From assembly GCA_947629525.1 (NCBI GenBank), contig CANREB010000014.1:1-52658 (forward strand): a stretch of DNA of 52,658 nucleotides, read 5' to 3'. The DNA is from an uncultured Lachnospiraceae bacterium. GTDB lineage: Bacteria; Bacillota; Clostridia; Lachnospirales; Lachnospiraceae. Of this stretch, positions 17,679 through 25,982 are shown piece after piece; within the stretch, counting starts at the first letter, position 1, and every line of letters starts with the position of its first letter. The position numbers were made by a program, and so were the translations under genes. Under the pieces are notes generated by a model. That model made no database searches, was not told the DNA's origin, and was given only the letters and a program-made list of their open reading frames with translations.

Positions 17679-19190
17679 TCAGTCTCCATAAGTCTCATGC
17701 AGCAGCTTTCTGTCAATCTTTCCGTTAGCGTTTACAGGCATCACATCCAGTTTTACTATGCGCGAGGGAAGCATATAATCAGGAACACGCCTTTTAAGTT
17801 CGGCGCTTACATCATTTTCGATAATGTTTCCTTCATACAACATGATTATGATATGTTTCTTTTCATTGTAAATGCAGCAGACCCTGTCAACATTGCCAAC
17901 ACCCATAGCGGCAGCTTCTATCTCTCCAAGTTCTATCCTGTACCCCATATGCTTGATCTGATAATCCCTGCGTCCTACATACTCGATCTCACCACGCTCA
18001 TTTTCTCTTACAATATCACCTGTGCGATACATTATATCACGATAAAATGGGCTTAACGGATTTTGGACAAACGCTTCCCGCGTCTTTTCGGGGGCGTTAT
18101 AATATCCAAGTGACACACCTGCGCCCCTTATGCACAATTCACCCGTTTCTCCCTTAGCACAGGGCTCATCATTCCCGTTCAGTATCAATACTCCCGTGTT
18201 AGCCGCGGCTTTCCCGATAGGCAATACATCATCATTGTCAAATTCTCTGTCTACAACATAATATGTACTTGCATATGTTGTTTCCGAAGGACCGTAATAA
18301 TTGACATATTTCGCATCAGGCACATATTTTTTCCACATATTATACTGCTTTACCGGCATTACTTCACCACAGAACATTATTTTTTTCAGGCACGTTACAT
18401 CTACCTCCGGCAAAGCCCTGAGATTTGCCGTCACGATCAGGGCAGACGGCACCCAGAAAACAGCATTTACACCATTATCCCTGATATATTCAAGCACACG
18501 TATAGGAAAAGAGAACCAGCTTTCGGGTATGATATGGAGCGTTGCGCCATTCCTTACAGTACAATACAGATCCGGCACAGAAGCATCAAAGTAAAACGGC
18601 GCCTGATTGGCAAACGATTCCTTATCGGAAAATTCCATTGCCGTACTCGCTTCCTCTGTAAAGTCAATAACAGCCCGATGACTTATCACAACGCCTTTAG
18701 GTACTCCTGTAGAACCTGATGTACATATAATATACAGCGGATCTTCATCGATCCGTTTTTGTCTGACAGCTTCAAGCGCACTCAAATCTTCTGTTTCATT
18801 ATACGCATCCTCAAGAATTACTATCTGCTCCGTTTTTATCAGTTCCTCAGCTTTGCCTTGATTAGCCTTGTCCGTTATTATATATGAAGGTCTGAGTACA
18901 TCCATAATCAGGCTGAGACGCTTCGTTGGAGCATTGCAGTCTATCGGTGCATATATACCTCCCGCATAAGTTATGCCCCAAAACGCCGACAATGCTTTTC
19001 TTTCTTTGCAAAGCAAAACAACAACGACATCATTGGGTTTTAATCCTTTCCTGATCAGGTATGTCCCAACACATCTTGTCTTCTTTGCAAGCCGGCTGTA
19101 CGTGTCGCTTCCGTTTTCATCAATAACCGCTGTCTTATCGGGGAATTTCTTCTCACTTTCCTCAAGATATTCCAAAACTGATCTGTACAT
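17679..19190 (-). CDS. DltA-like amino acid adenylating enzyme
   Basis: 503 residues, the length of D-alanine--carrier protein ligase (DltA). It should activate an amino acid with ATP and load it on the adjacent carrier. All core motifs are present: CTSGSTGVPKG (157-167), YYGPSETT (298-305), YRTGD, GRRDYQIKHMGYRIELGEIE and the catalytic Lys in NANGKIDRK. The pocket resembles DltA: NQAPFYFDASVPDLY (195-209) keeps the Asp that binds the amino group, and IMFCGEVMP (271-279) keeps the Cys that in DltA favours D-alanine over L-alanine. D-Ala or a similar small amino acid is inferred as substrate. It lies 9 nt after the DUF4910 gene and before the carrier protein. Confidence 0.88.
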   Translation of the reverse strand: MYRSVLEYLEESEKKFPDKTAVIDENGSDTYSRLAKKTRCVGTYLIRKGLKPNDVVVVLLCKERKALSAFWGITYAGGIYAPIDCNAPTKRLSLIMDVLRPSYIITDKANQGKAEELIKTEQIVILEDAYNETEDLSALEAVRQKRIDEDPLYIICTSGSTGVPKGVVISHRAVIDFTEEASTAMEFSDKESFANQAPFYFDASVPDLYCTVRNGATLHIIPESWFSFPIRVLEYIRDNGVNAVFWVPSALIVTANLRALPEVDVTCLKKIMFCGEVMPVKQYNMWKKYVPDAKYVNYYGPSETTYASTYYVVDREFDNDDVLPIGKAAANTGVLILNGNDEPCAKGETGELCIRGAGVSLGYYNAPEKTREAFVQNPLSPFYRDIMYRTGDIVRENERGEIEYVGRRDYQIKHMGYRIELGEIEAAAMGVGNVDRVCCIYNEKKHIIIMLYEGNIIENDVSAELKRRVPDYMLPSRIVKLDVMPVNANGKIDRKLLHETYGD

Positions 19191-19199
19191 CCGTATACC

Positions 19200-20483
19200 T
19201 CATCTCTTCTTATCAAGCATACCGCCGTTATCAAGCTGATCTGCAATCGTACATAGCTCTCTGACCGGCACATTTATTATATTGCTGATATCTATCAAGT
19301 CATTTTTTCCGTCCGCATATGCGATAAAATCTCTTAGCGCCATTATCGCATCATAGCTTCCCTTTTGGCTTATCGTAGGATAAAGACCTCTCTTGCCAAG
19401 CTGCGGCTCACATATTATGTTTATCCTGTAATAATAATTATGTTCTAACGCCTCTATCACCTGTGTCATAACATCAAAAGAACCTTGGAAACCTTTTTCC
19501 GACACAAGCGTCATATCATCTGCCGAAGTGTGGTACTCCGGATACTCCCCGTATTTGCTCCTGCAGAAAGCGACCACAGGCAGTTCAACGCCGACCGCAT
19601 TATACTGCCTCTCGTCAGAGCCGCGCTGTAAAAAGCTGTATGTCTTATATTGAGGCGCATGGTAAGACAGGATATTTTTTAGCACCTTGTCGGCAAGAGT
19701 ATCGGCATATTTTGACTCGATGACAGAATATTCCCTGTCGTCGCCTACACATGACAATACAAAGCCTGCTTTCACATGCTCTTTAAGATATTCAAGATTT
19801 CTGCTCAGATATGTGATGGAACCTATCGTCTCCGGAATAAAAACAAAGCGATATGTGTACCTGTTATCTCTTTTACTTACATAATTTATCAGTTCCGCAG
19901 CCAATGACGGTCCCGAACATTCATTATCCGCCATTGACGGATGGCAGACATACGTTGAAAACAAGATCTCATCCTGCGTCCTGCCTTTTATCACTACCTC
20001 TCCATATGTCAGGCTGCCGTCAAACAGCTCACTGTCCACATACATATGGTACTTTCCTTCTTTAAGTGAATTTTTTTGATTTTCGCTCATACAGAATCCG
20101 ATGCGTTCTTTATAATACGAAGTGACATACGGAATGACATCGGGCTGGTCTTTCTGCGTATAAATATATTCTTTCAGTTCATCCAAATCGACCCATTTAT
20201 CAACAGGAAGAGAGTACCCGATCACATGCAGGTTATTTTTTTCAAAATCTATTATACGGTGGTTATTCTCATCCTCGATATAAGCCTGCCTGATCTTCCA
20301 TTCTTTAGGCACTGTCCAGTCGAATACCTGCGTGCCTGACGGCACATGATGTATTGTCATTTCAGCCGTTATACAGTCTGAGATGATCGAGAGTGTCTTG
20401 ACAACACCCTCGCCCGTAATGCTCCTGCATATCGGGAATAATTTTTCCGCAAGCTTGTACATCCGTTCCCCTTCGGTATTCAT
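19200..20483 (-). CDS. DUF4910 family M28-like metallopeptidase-fold protein
   Basis: 427 residues. Three parts: a small N-terminal domain (about 30-120), an M28-like di-zinc core, and a C-terminal winged-helix-like segment (about 345-427, ending NVPVRELCTIADQLDNGG). Likely metal ligands are in CHPSMADNECSG (about 187-198), FIPETIGS, RGSDERQYN and EYHTSADD, in the order His/Asn, Glu, Asp, His expected of M28 enzymes. DUF4910 proteins are frequent in surface polysaccharide gene clusters; the substrate is not known. Here it precedes an adenylating enzyme, a carrier protein and an AAC(3)-fold transferase. It may hydrolyse or proofread an aminoacyl linkage. It starts 20 nt after rqcH. Confidence 0.8.
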   Translation of the reverse strand: MNTEGERMYKLAEKLFPICRSITGEGVVKTLSIISDCITAEMTIHHVPSGTQVFDWTVPKEWKIRQAYIEDENNHRIIDFEKNNLHVIGYSLPVDKWVDLDELKEYIYTQKDQPDVIPYVTSYYKERIGFCMSENQKNSLKEGKYHMYVDSELFDGSLTYGEVVIKGRTQDEILFSTYVCHPSMADNECSGPSLAAELINYVSKRDNRYTYRFVFIPETIGSITYLSRNLEYLKEHVKAGFVLSCVGDDREYSVIESKYADTLADKVLKNILSYHAPQYKTYSFLQRGSDERQYNAVGVELPVVAFCRSKYGEYPEYHTSADDMTLVSEKGFQGSFDVMTQVIEALEHNYYYRINIICEPQLGKRGLYPTISQKGSYDAIMALRDFIAYADGKNDLIDISNIINVPVRELCTIADQLDNGGMLDKKR

Positions 20484-20503
20484 ATGTTTTAATTTCCCCT
20501 TCG

Positions 20504-22249
20504 TTAATTTTGATCCTCCACCTGCTCTAAGCCCGATATGTCAGAGTCGATAACAAGTGAATAGTTAGTATAATATACCACGAAACCCGGCTTTGAGCCG
20601 TTAGGCTTTTTTACATTTTTTTTCTGTGTATAGTCTATCTCCACTTTTTGCTGTCCGCGCGCCTGTGAATAATGCGCCGCAAGTCTTCCCGCTTCCTCAA
20701 AAGTCCTGTCGGGAAGCTCGCCGGAATTTGTCCTGACTATCACATGCGACCCCGCTATCCCTTTAACATGAAACCACCAGTCATTGCCCGTGGCTATCTT
20801 AAACGTAAGTTCCTCGTTCTGATAATTATTTTTGCCAACGTATATATGATATCCGTCGCTGCTGATATAGTGAAAAGGCTTGCTCGTAACTTTCTCGCGT
20901 CTGCTCCCGCCCTTACGCTTTATATATCCGCTCTCTATAAGCTCTTCTTTTATCTGCACCAAATCTTCTTCCTTGAGCGCAATATCAAGCGACGCGCTTA
21001 TGGACGACAGATGCGCTATCTCATCACCTGTCTCTTTTATAAGCACGGTCAGCGCTTCATAGGTACGTTTAAGTTTACGGTATTTATCAAAATATTTCTT
21101 TGCATTCTCACCTGCCGTCAGTGTCGGGTCAAGCGGGATAGTTATCATCTCATTAGTGTAATAGTCAAGCGCTTCCAAAGATTTTGCCCCTGCTTCGGCA
21201 TCATATCCGTATGTGTTCAAAAGCTCGCCGTATACACGGTATTTTTCCCGTTTGCCTGTGTCCTCAAGCTGCTTTTTCTGAAGGTCATATTTTTTTACAT
21301 TGCGTTCAAGCGCCGTCTGCACTATCCTGCGAAGATCGGCTGAACGCTGCCTTATCCTTGTTATAGTATTTTTTTCCGCGTAATAATACTCCAAAAGCTC
21401 CGATATATTGTTAAATTTCTTTGTACTGCCGTCATCGTAAGAAGTAAGCGGTGTCACGGCATATTCTGCGGGCTGTCCGTTCTCAAATACGACATTCGGC
21501 TCAAATATATGATTTTTGATATCATCCGCAAGCTTGGACAATTCAGTGCACACATCATTAAGCCGCGAACCGCCAAGTTCTGACGCCGCCATATCCGAGT
21601 CTGTGCCCGCCCTGAAACAGATCTCATGCGCTATACAGGGCGATATTCCGGTAAAACCTGTGTATATTGCCTTATATACAGGCATATTCTTTGCCGTCAG
21701 CATCCTCCCGATTTCACCTTGGGAAATATCCAAAAGCTCCGCCTTATCCTGCGTCTTGGGAATAAAATACTCACGCCCCGGAAGCACTTCCCTCACGGAA
21801 CTTACCATTCCCGATATATGCTTGATGCTGTCTATTATCATATTACGGTCATCACAAAATATAATGTTGCTGTGCTTGCCCATAAGCTCTATGATCAGAT
21901 ATTTTCTGCATAGATCACCCAGCTCGTTTAAATGTTCAAGTTCAAAGCGGACAACGCGCTCAAGCCCCGGCTGCGTCACAGATACTATCCGCGCATTCTG
22001 CAGATGTTTTCTGAGCAGCATGCAGAAGTTAGGTGCGGTCATCGGGCTTGTCTTATTTTTGTCGGTCAGGTATAAAAGCGGTAACGACGCATCGGCGGAC
22101 ATAAGCATACGCACCTGTCCGCCGTTTCCTTTTATGGTAACAAGAAGCTCATCCTTTTCGGGCTGCGCTATCTTGTATACCCTGCCTCCAACTATTTTAT
22201 TTTGAAGCTCATTGACAATACATGCTATTGTCATTCCATCAAAAGCCAT
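20504..22249 (-). CDS. rqcH: Ribosome quality control protein RqcH (NFACT family)
   Basis: 581 residues, full length. RqcH binds 50S subunits with stalled nascent chains and recruits tRNA-Ala to add C-terminal alanine tails. Domains: NFACT-N starting MAFDGMTIACIVNEL with PTAPNFCMLLRKHL-like core (about 65-82), a helical coiled-coil middle (about 290-420) and NFACT-R with GNDWWFHVKGIAGSHVIV (about 490-507). The adjacent D-W motif for tRNA binding is present. Older annotations call this a fibronectin-binding protein. It starts 7 nt after the glgA stop and is followed by the DUF4910 cassette, so all may be one transcript. Confidence 0.94.
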   Translation of the reverse strand: MAFDGMTIACIVNELQNKIVGGRVYKIAQPEKDELLVTIKGNGGQVRMLMSADASLPLLYLTDKNKTSPMTAPNFCMLLRKHLQNARIVSVTQPGLERVVRFELEHLNELGDLCRKYLIIELMGKHSNIIFCDDRNMIIDSIKHISGMVSSVREVLPGREYFIPKTQDKAELLDISQGEIGRMLTAKNMPVYKAIYTGFTGISPCIAHEICFRAGTDSDMAASELGGSRLNDVCTELSKLADDIKNHIFEPNVVFENGQPAEYAVTPLTSYDDGSTKKFNNISELLEYYYAEKNTITRIRQRSADLRRIVQTALERNVKKYDLQKKQLEDTGKREKYRVYGELLNTYGYDAEAGAKSLEALDYYTNEMITIPLDPTLTAGENAKKYFDKYRKLKRTYEALTVLIKETGDEIAHLSSISASLDIALKEEDLVQIKEELIESGYIKRKGGSRREKVTSKPFHYISSDGYHIYVGKNNYQNEELTFKIATGNDWWFHVKGIAGSHVIVRTNSGELPDRTFEEAGRLAAHYSQARGQQKVEIDYTQKKNVKKPNGSKPGFVVYYTNYSLVIDSDISGLEQVEDQN

Positions 22250-22256
22250 TTCTCTA

Positions 22257-23705
22257 TTATCCTATCATCCAGTCATACATTTCCTGATATTTATTCGCTG
22301 ACACACCCCACGAGAAATCGGCAGACATTGCGCGCTCAACGATCTTATTCCAGTCGCGCTTTCTGTCATAGTAAATGCGTTCCGCATATCTGATAGTCTG
22401 AAGCATCTCGTGCGCGTTATAATTAGTAAAGCTAAATCCCGTACCCTTGTTCTCATATTCATTGTACGGCTCGACCGTGTCCTTAAGACCGCCTGTCTCA
22501 CGTACAATAGGTACAGTGCCGTATCTGAGCGACATTAACTGGCTTAGTCCGCACGGTTCAAAAAGCGACGGCATAAGGAACGCATCACATGCCGCGTATA
22601 TCCTGTGGGAAAGTTCTTCCGAATAATAGATATTCGCTGAAACCTTGCCATGATATTTCCAGTCAAAATGACGGAACATATTTTCATATCTCTCTTCGCC
22701 TGTGCCAAGCACAACAAGCTGTACTCCGTCGGTACTGCACATCTCATCCATAATGTACGCTACAAGATCCATACCCTTCTGATCAGTAAGGCGTGAGACA
22801 ATACCTATCATCATCATCTTGTCATTCTCTTCAAGTCCAAGCTGATGCTGTAAGTCTTTCTTGTTCTTTATCTTTTCTTTTCTGAAATTGTCAATATTGT
22901 ATTTGTGTACGATATAATTATCCGTATCAGGGTTGTATTCGCCGTAATCTATTCCGTTCACTATACCGCGCAGATCACTGCTCCTTGCCGTGAGAAGACC
23001 GTTAAGCTTCTCTCCGTAAAAGTTAGTCTTTATCTCTTCCGCATAAGTGGCGCTGACTGTAGTGATAGCGTCGGCATATGTCAGACCGCCTTTCAAAAGA
23101 TTGCCGTCCTTAAAGTAACCCAGTTTGTCGGGCGCAAAATATGACTTGTCAAGCCCTGTGATATTCTGCACCGTATTTATGTCGTAAATACCTTGGAACT
23201 TAAGATTGTGTATAGTCATTATCGACTTGATACCCCTGTAAAAATCACCCTGCGCAAACCGCTCCTTTAAATATACAGGTATGATACCGGTCTGCCAGTC
23301 ATGGCAATGGACAATGTCAGGTCTGAAGCCTATAACAGGAAGTATCGACAATGCCGCCTTAGAGAAGAATACAAACTTGGTGATCTCACCAATGGCATCG
23401 TCACTGTAAGGTCTGAATCCGCCGAACATTTTCTCGTTGTCTATGAAGTAATATGTTATGCCGTCATACTGTGCCTCAAAAACTCCTACATATTCATTCT
23501 GTCCCATAAAATCCATATAAAAATTCGTTCTGTACTGAAGCAGAGATTTCATATTGTCAGGCATACACATATATTTAGGTAAAATGACACGCGCGTCAAA
23601 ATATCTCTTGTCATAATATTTAGGAAGAGAACCGACTACATCAGCAAGCCCTCCTGTCTTGATAAATGGAACTCCCTCAGAAGCCACAAACAAAATGTTT
23701 TTCAT
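22257..23705 (-). CDS. glgA: Glycogen synthase (ADP-glucose starch synthase)
   Basis: 482 residues, a GT5 enzyme that adds glucose from ADP-glucose to the non-reducing end of glycogen. The signature FVASEGVPFIKTGGLADVVG (about 5-24) includes the ADP-glucose-binding KTGGL motif. The C-terminal GT-B domain shows SRLTDQKG (about 303-310) and PSLFEPCGLSQL with the catalytic Glu (about 375-386). The longest frame begins at 23759, but the ATG at 23705 has AAAGGGA upstream and begins the expected MKNILFVAS. No glgC, glgD or glgB gene is in the window, so it is separated from the rest of its pathway. A promoter lies upstream, with a palindrome between it and the start. Confidence 0.95.
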   Translation of the reverse strand: MKNILFVASEGVPFIKTGGLADVVGSLPKYYDKRYFDARVILPKYMCMPDNMKSLLQYRTNFYMDFMGQNEYVGVFEAQYDGITYYFIDNEKMFGGFRPYSDDAIGEITKFVFFSKAALSILPVIGFRPDIVHCHDWQTGIIPVYLKERFAQGDFYRGIKSIMTIHNLKFQGIYDINTVQNITGLDKSYFAPDKLGYFKDGNLLKGGLTYADAITTVSATYAEEIKTNFYGEKLNGLLTARSSDLRGIVNGIDYGEYNPDTDNYIVHKYNIDNFRKEKIKNKKDLQHQLGLEENDKMMMIGIVSRLTDQKGMDLVAYIMDEMCSTDGVQLVVLGTGEERYENMFRHFDWKYHGKVSANIYYSEELSHRIYAACDAFLMPSLFEPCGLSQLMSLRYGTVPIVRETGGLKDTVEPYNEYENKGTGFSFTNYNAHEMLQTIRYAERIYYDRKRDWNKIVERAMSADFSWGVSANKYQEMYDWMIG

Positions 23706-23740
23706 GGTTATTTCCCTTTCTTCACTTTTATTATAAATGT

Positions 23741-23761
23741 AAATGGAATATATTTCCATTT
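23741..23761 (-). promoter_or_regulatory. Perfect 8-bp palindrome in the glgA leader
   Basis: Arms AAATGGAA (23741-23748) and TTCCATTT (23754-23761) around a 5-nt centre, downstream of the glgA promoter. Its position fits a roadblock operator or a leader hairpin. I do not recognise the motif; it is not a CcpA cre site. Confidence 0.5.
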
Positions 23762-23782
23762 GTTAATATAGTCTATAATCAG

Positions 23783-23812
23783 ATTATACACCAAATTACC
23801 TCTAAATGTAAA
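23783..23812 (-). promoter_or_regulatory. Probable promoter of glgA and the genes behind it
   Basis: TTTACA at 23807-23812, 18-nt spacer, TATAAT at 23783-23788 on the minus strand. A short AT-rich hairpin at 23813-23828, just upstream, may be the end of the Spo0A-like transcript. Confidence 0.55.
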
Positions 23813-23862
23813 GAAAATCGTGATTTTCATAATATTATGACAAAATACCTTTTATTTCTTCG

Positions 23863-24405
23863 TCACTGTTTATAATGAAGTCTTATTTTATCTGCGATAA
23901 GCGCAATAAATTCAGAGTTGGTAGGCTTGCCTTTTCCTATATTTATAGTGTAACCGAAGAATGCGTCAAGTGTTTCCATTTTGCCTCTGCTCCACGCAAC
24001 TTCTATCGCATGTCTTATCGCTCTCTCTACGCGGCTTGGCGTCGTCTGATATTTCTTGGCTATTGACGGATAGAGTATCTTGGTTATCGAGTTGAGCATT
24101 TCGATATCCTCAACCGACATCATTATCGCTTCCCTAAGATACTGATAACCTTTGATGTGCGCGGGTACGCCTATCTCATGTATCATATCGGTAACATCTT
24201 TTTCAAGGTCGTACTGCGTTCTCTGTATCTTGTCTGCCGTCTTGAAAGTATTCTTTTGAGAGTCGTCAGAATTATTATTTGAAAGTTTAGAACCTGCCGG
24301 TACTGTTATCATAATTTGAAATTCTTTGTCATTTGTTATCAGATCGCTGAGTATTCTGAATATCCTCTCATTATCCTGTGTTGTCATCAAGTTTAATTGT
24401 TCCAT
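23863..24405 (-). CDS. Spo0A C-terminal domain protein lacking the receiver domain
   Basis: 180 residues. From about residue 68 to the end it matches the DNA-binding domain of the sporulation master regulator Spo0[34 protein letters not shown], and [20 protein letters not shown], which contains the recognition helix, then [19 protein letters not shown]. The N-terminal 65 residues are short, polar and unlike a receiver domain; the phospho-acceptor Asp and its acidic pocket are absent. Phosphorelay control as in Spo0A is therefore impossible in this form. The start has GGAGGG about 8 nt upstream, so it is not a fragment caused by a wrong start. A Spo0A-type box lies upstream (24580-24587). It may act as a constitutive competitor or partner of true Spo0A. 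Confidence 0.93.
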   Translation of the reverse strand: MEQLNLMTTQDNERIFRILSDLITNDKEFQIMITVPAGSKLSNNNSDDSQKNTFKTADKIQRTQYDLEKDVTDMIHEIGVPAHIKGYQYLREAIMMSVEDIEMLNSITKILYPSIAKKYQTTPSRVERAIRHAIEVAWSRGKMETLDAFFGYTINIGKGKPTNSEFIALIADKIRLHYKQ

Positions 24406-24573
24406 AAAATCTTCCCTCCGATAAATTTACAAAATATACCACCATTTGGCAAAGATAATTATATAAGATTGTCAATTTATCCTGCAACTGTTACTTATCG
24501 CATATTTTGCGCTAAAAGTATACCTTTGGTACATTGCCCCGAAAAAGCGATAAAATTCGGTAGGAAACGCTGT

Positions 24574-24587
24574 ATTATATTGTCGAA
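24574..24587 (-). promoter_or_regulatory. Possible -10 element with an abutting 0A box upstream of the Spo0A-like gene
   Basis: TTGTCGAA (plus, 24580-24587) matches the 0A box core TGTCGAA bound by Spo0A. On the minus strand it directly precedes TATAAT (24574-24579), so a bound protein would touch the promoter. No good -35 is visible at 17 nt, as in many activator-dependent promoters. The leader to the start codon would be about 160 nt. A TTGACA at 24469-24474 nearer the gene has no matching -10. Confidence 0.5.
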
Positions 24588-24622
24588 AGAACAAAAAAAC
24601 TTATTTGTTAAATTTGCGCGGT

Positions 24623-25243
24623 TTATAAGTTTTGGGCTACATTTACGCGATGTTTTTTACGTATCTCATGGTTTAGCCTGCGCATATATCCGCTTCTTGT
24701 AACCCCGACAGGGCAGATATAATCCTCAACTCCATACATATGCTCTCTTATATGTACCGCCTGCTCTCTTATTGAAATCTCAAAATATTCCATATTCAGG
24801 TCTATAAGCCTGCGTCCGAAAAACAGTCTCTGCGATATCCTGTCAATTCTGCTGCCGCCTATGCCAAGCCCTCTGCCCCATAAAATATTGGCGCGCAGGC
24901 AAAAGTTTTTGAGTATTCCCATCGCGAGTATCGTCTGCTCTCCTTCATAGAGATCGGTGTAAAGCAATGCGTAAAATCTTCCCGGTATACTCTCGCCGCA
25001 GCGCACCGCGTCTTCTATCTTCTCAAGAAAGCTTATCACATGCGCGGACAGACTGTTCATTACCACATTTGACACAAGGACTATTGCCGATGCCTCCTCA
25101 AGATATCTTAGCACGGTATTCCAGTCATCTATATTATCTATATCCACGGTTTTTATCTCTTCGTTTGTTAAATAGCGGCTCAGTTTGTTTATATACATAC
25201 TGCTGGAATTATGCAATGCCGCATTATAAAAAAATAGTATCAT
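24623..25243 (-). CDS. Flavodoxin-like fold protein of unknown function
   Basis: 206 residues. The first half has alternating strands and helices like NAD(P)H-dependent FMN reductases: MILFFYNAALHNSSSMYINKL, AIVLVSNVVMNSLSAHVISFLEKI (around 53-76) and GRFYALLYTDLYEGEQTILA. The position of the usual flavin phosphate loop is only loosely conserved (NAALHNSSSM), so flavin binding is uncertain. The frame begins at 25252, but the ATG at 25243 overlaps the previous stop as ATGA and has AAGGGG 10 nt upstream, so I start there. It pairs with another flavodoxin-like gene and lies upstream of the receiver-less Spo0A gene. Function unknown. Confidence 0.65.
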   Translation of the reverse strand: MILFFYNAALHNSSSMYINKLSRYLTNEEIKTVDIDNIDDWNTVLRYLEEASAIVLVSNVVMNSLSAHVISFLEKIEDAVRCGESIPGRFYALLYTDLYEGEQTILAMGILKNFCLRANILWGRGLGIGGSRIDRISQRLFFGRRLIDLNMEYFEISIREQAVHIREHMYGVEDYICPVGVTRSGYMRRLNHEIRKKHRVNVAQNL

Positions 25244-25683
25244 ACGCCGCATTCCCCTTTTAATAGCTTCAGTTTTTCTATTTTATCGCAAAAAAGGATC
25301 TTTACTCCTCTTGCACGAAGCGATATTCCGCTTGAGACTGACAGAATACGCGCCGCTTCTTCCTCTTCCGGTGTGATATCTTCACCGTAAAAACAACATA
25401 TCATGCCAAAAATATTTTTGCGCCTGACCTCGTAATGCGTCTGCCCATGCCGCAGTTCCAAAAGCGGTCCGAAGCACGCTCTGTACTTTTCAAGCACTCC
25501 CTGTATGAACGGGCTGAAACCTCCATAAACGCACCTGCTTATAAGGACAAGCTGACTGCATTCACACATATATTCATTTATGTCCCTGCCGTTATCGCTG
25601 TCTATCACAATGTCCGGAACATCAAGTCTGAGATTAAGCCTCCGCCAGATATCCCTATCCAGATCGTGAACAAATACTTTCAT
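25240..25683 (-). CDS. Small flavodoxin-like fold protein of unknown function
   Basis: 147 residues. After a first strand (MKVFVHDLD) it has LVLISRCVYGGFSPFIQGVLEKY (in two parts, about 46-68), a pattern close to the second flavin-loop region of FMN reductases, and NIFGMICCFYGEDITPEE. The flavin-binding P-loop seems missing. It is translationally coupled to a longer flavodoxin-like protein through an ATGA overlap. Two adjacent ATGs are possible; the GGGGG site is 5 nt from the second (25683). A TATAAT lies upstream at 25729-25734 on the minus strand, but no clear -35. The two proteins may form a heterodimer. Function unknown. Confidence 0.65.
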   Translation of the reverse strand: MKVFVHDLDRDIWRRLNLRLDVPDIVIDSDNGRDINEYMCECSQLVLISRCVYGGFSPFIQGVLEKYRACFGPLLELRHGQTHYEVRRKNIFGMICCFYGEDITPEEEEAARILSVSSGISLRARGVKILFCDKIEKLKLLKGECGV

Positions 25684-25789
25684 CATATCCCCCGATTACC
25701 TGCATTCACAATGTGTAAATCTGTTTAAATTATACCATATTATGCTTTACATAAAAAGTATATGTATTATTAAATTTTATTTAATACTA

Positions 25790-25818
25790 TTGACTTTTTG
25801 TAAAATTGTTAGTATAGT
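25790..25818 (+). promoter_or_regulatory. Promoter of tRNA-Val
   Basis: TTGACT at 25790-25795, 17-nt spacer, TATAGT at 25813-25818, about 20 nt before the tRNA 5' end. Confidence 0.8.
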
Positions 25819-25837
25819 ATATAAGACAGTTGTCATT

Positions 25838-25910
25838 GGGGTCTTAGCTCAGCTGGGAGAGCATCTGCCTTACAAGCAGAGGGTCACAGGTTCGAGCCCT
25901 GTAGGCCCCA
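25838..25910 (+). tRNA. tRNA-Val (anticodon TAC)
   Basis: 73 nt with a complete cloverleaf: acceptor GGGGTCT/AGGCCCC with one G-T pair, D-stem GCTC/GAGC, anticodon stem TCTGC/GCAGA with loop CTTACAA, T-stem ACAGG/CCTGT with TTCGAGC loop, discriminator A. CCA is not encoded. A T-run follows immediately (25911-25917). Confidence 0.97.
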
Positions 25911-25940
25911 TTTTTTATTGCGGCTAATATTTTTCAACAA

Positions 25941-25968
25941 AAAAAGGACTTGTAAGAAAGTCCTTTTT
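25941..25968. terminator. Bidirectional terminator between tRNA-Val and pnp
   Basis: Perfect 11-bp stem, 25941-25951 with 25958-25968, and 6-nt loop. Its A-rich and T-rich flanks give a T-run on both strands. It lies 14 nt after the pnp stop on the minus strand and backs up the tRNA terminator on the plus strand. Confidence 0.9.
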
Positions 25969-25982
25969 GATTGATTTCATTT

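Noticed and set aside
23813..23828. GAAAAT/ATTTTC hairpin as terminator of the Spo0A-like gene
   Set aside because: A 6-bp AT-rich stem with a short T-run is too weak for a confident call and overlaps the glgA -35 region.
24623..25683. One flavodoxin-type gene split by a frameshift
   Set aside because: Each part has its own N-terminal strand-helix start and ribosome binding site, and they join by a regular ATGA overlap.
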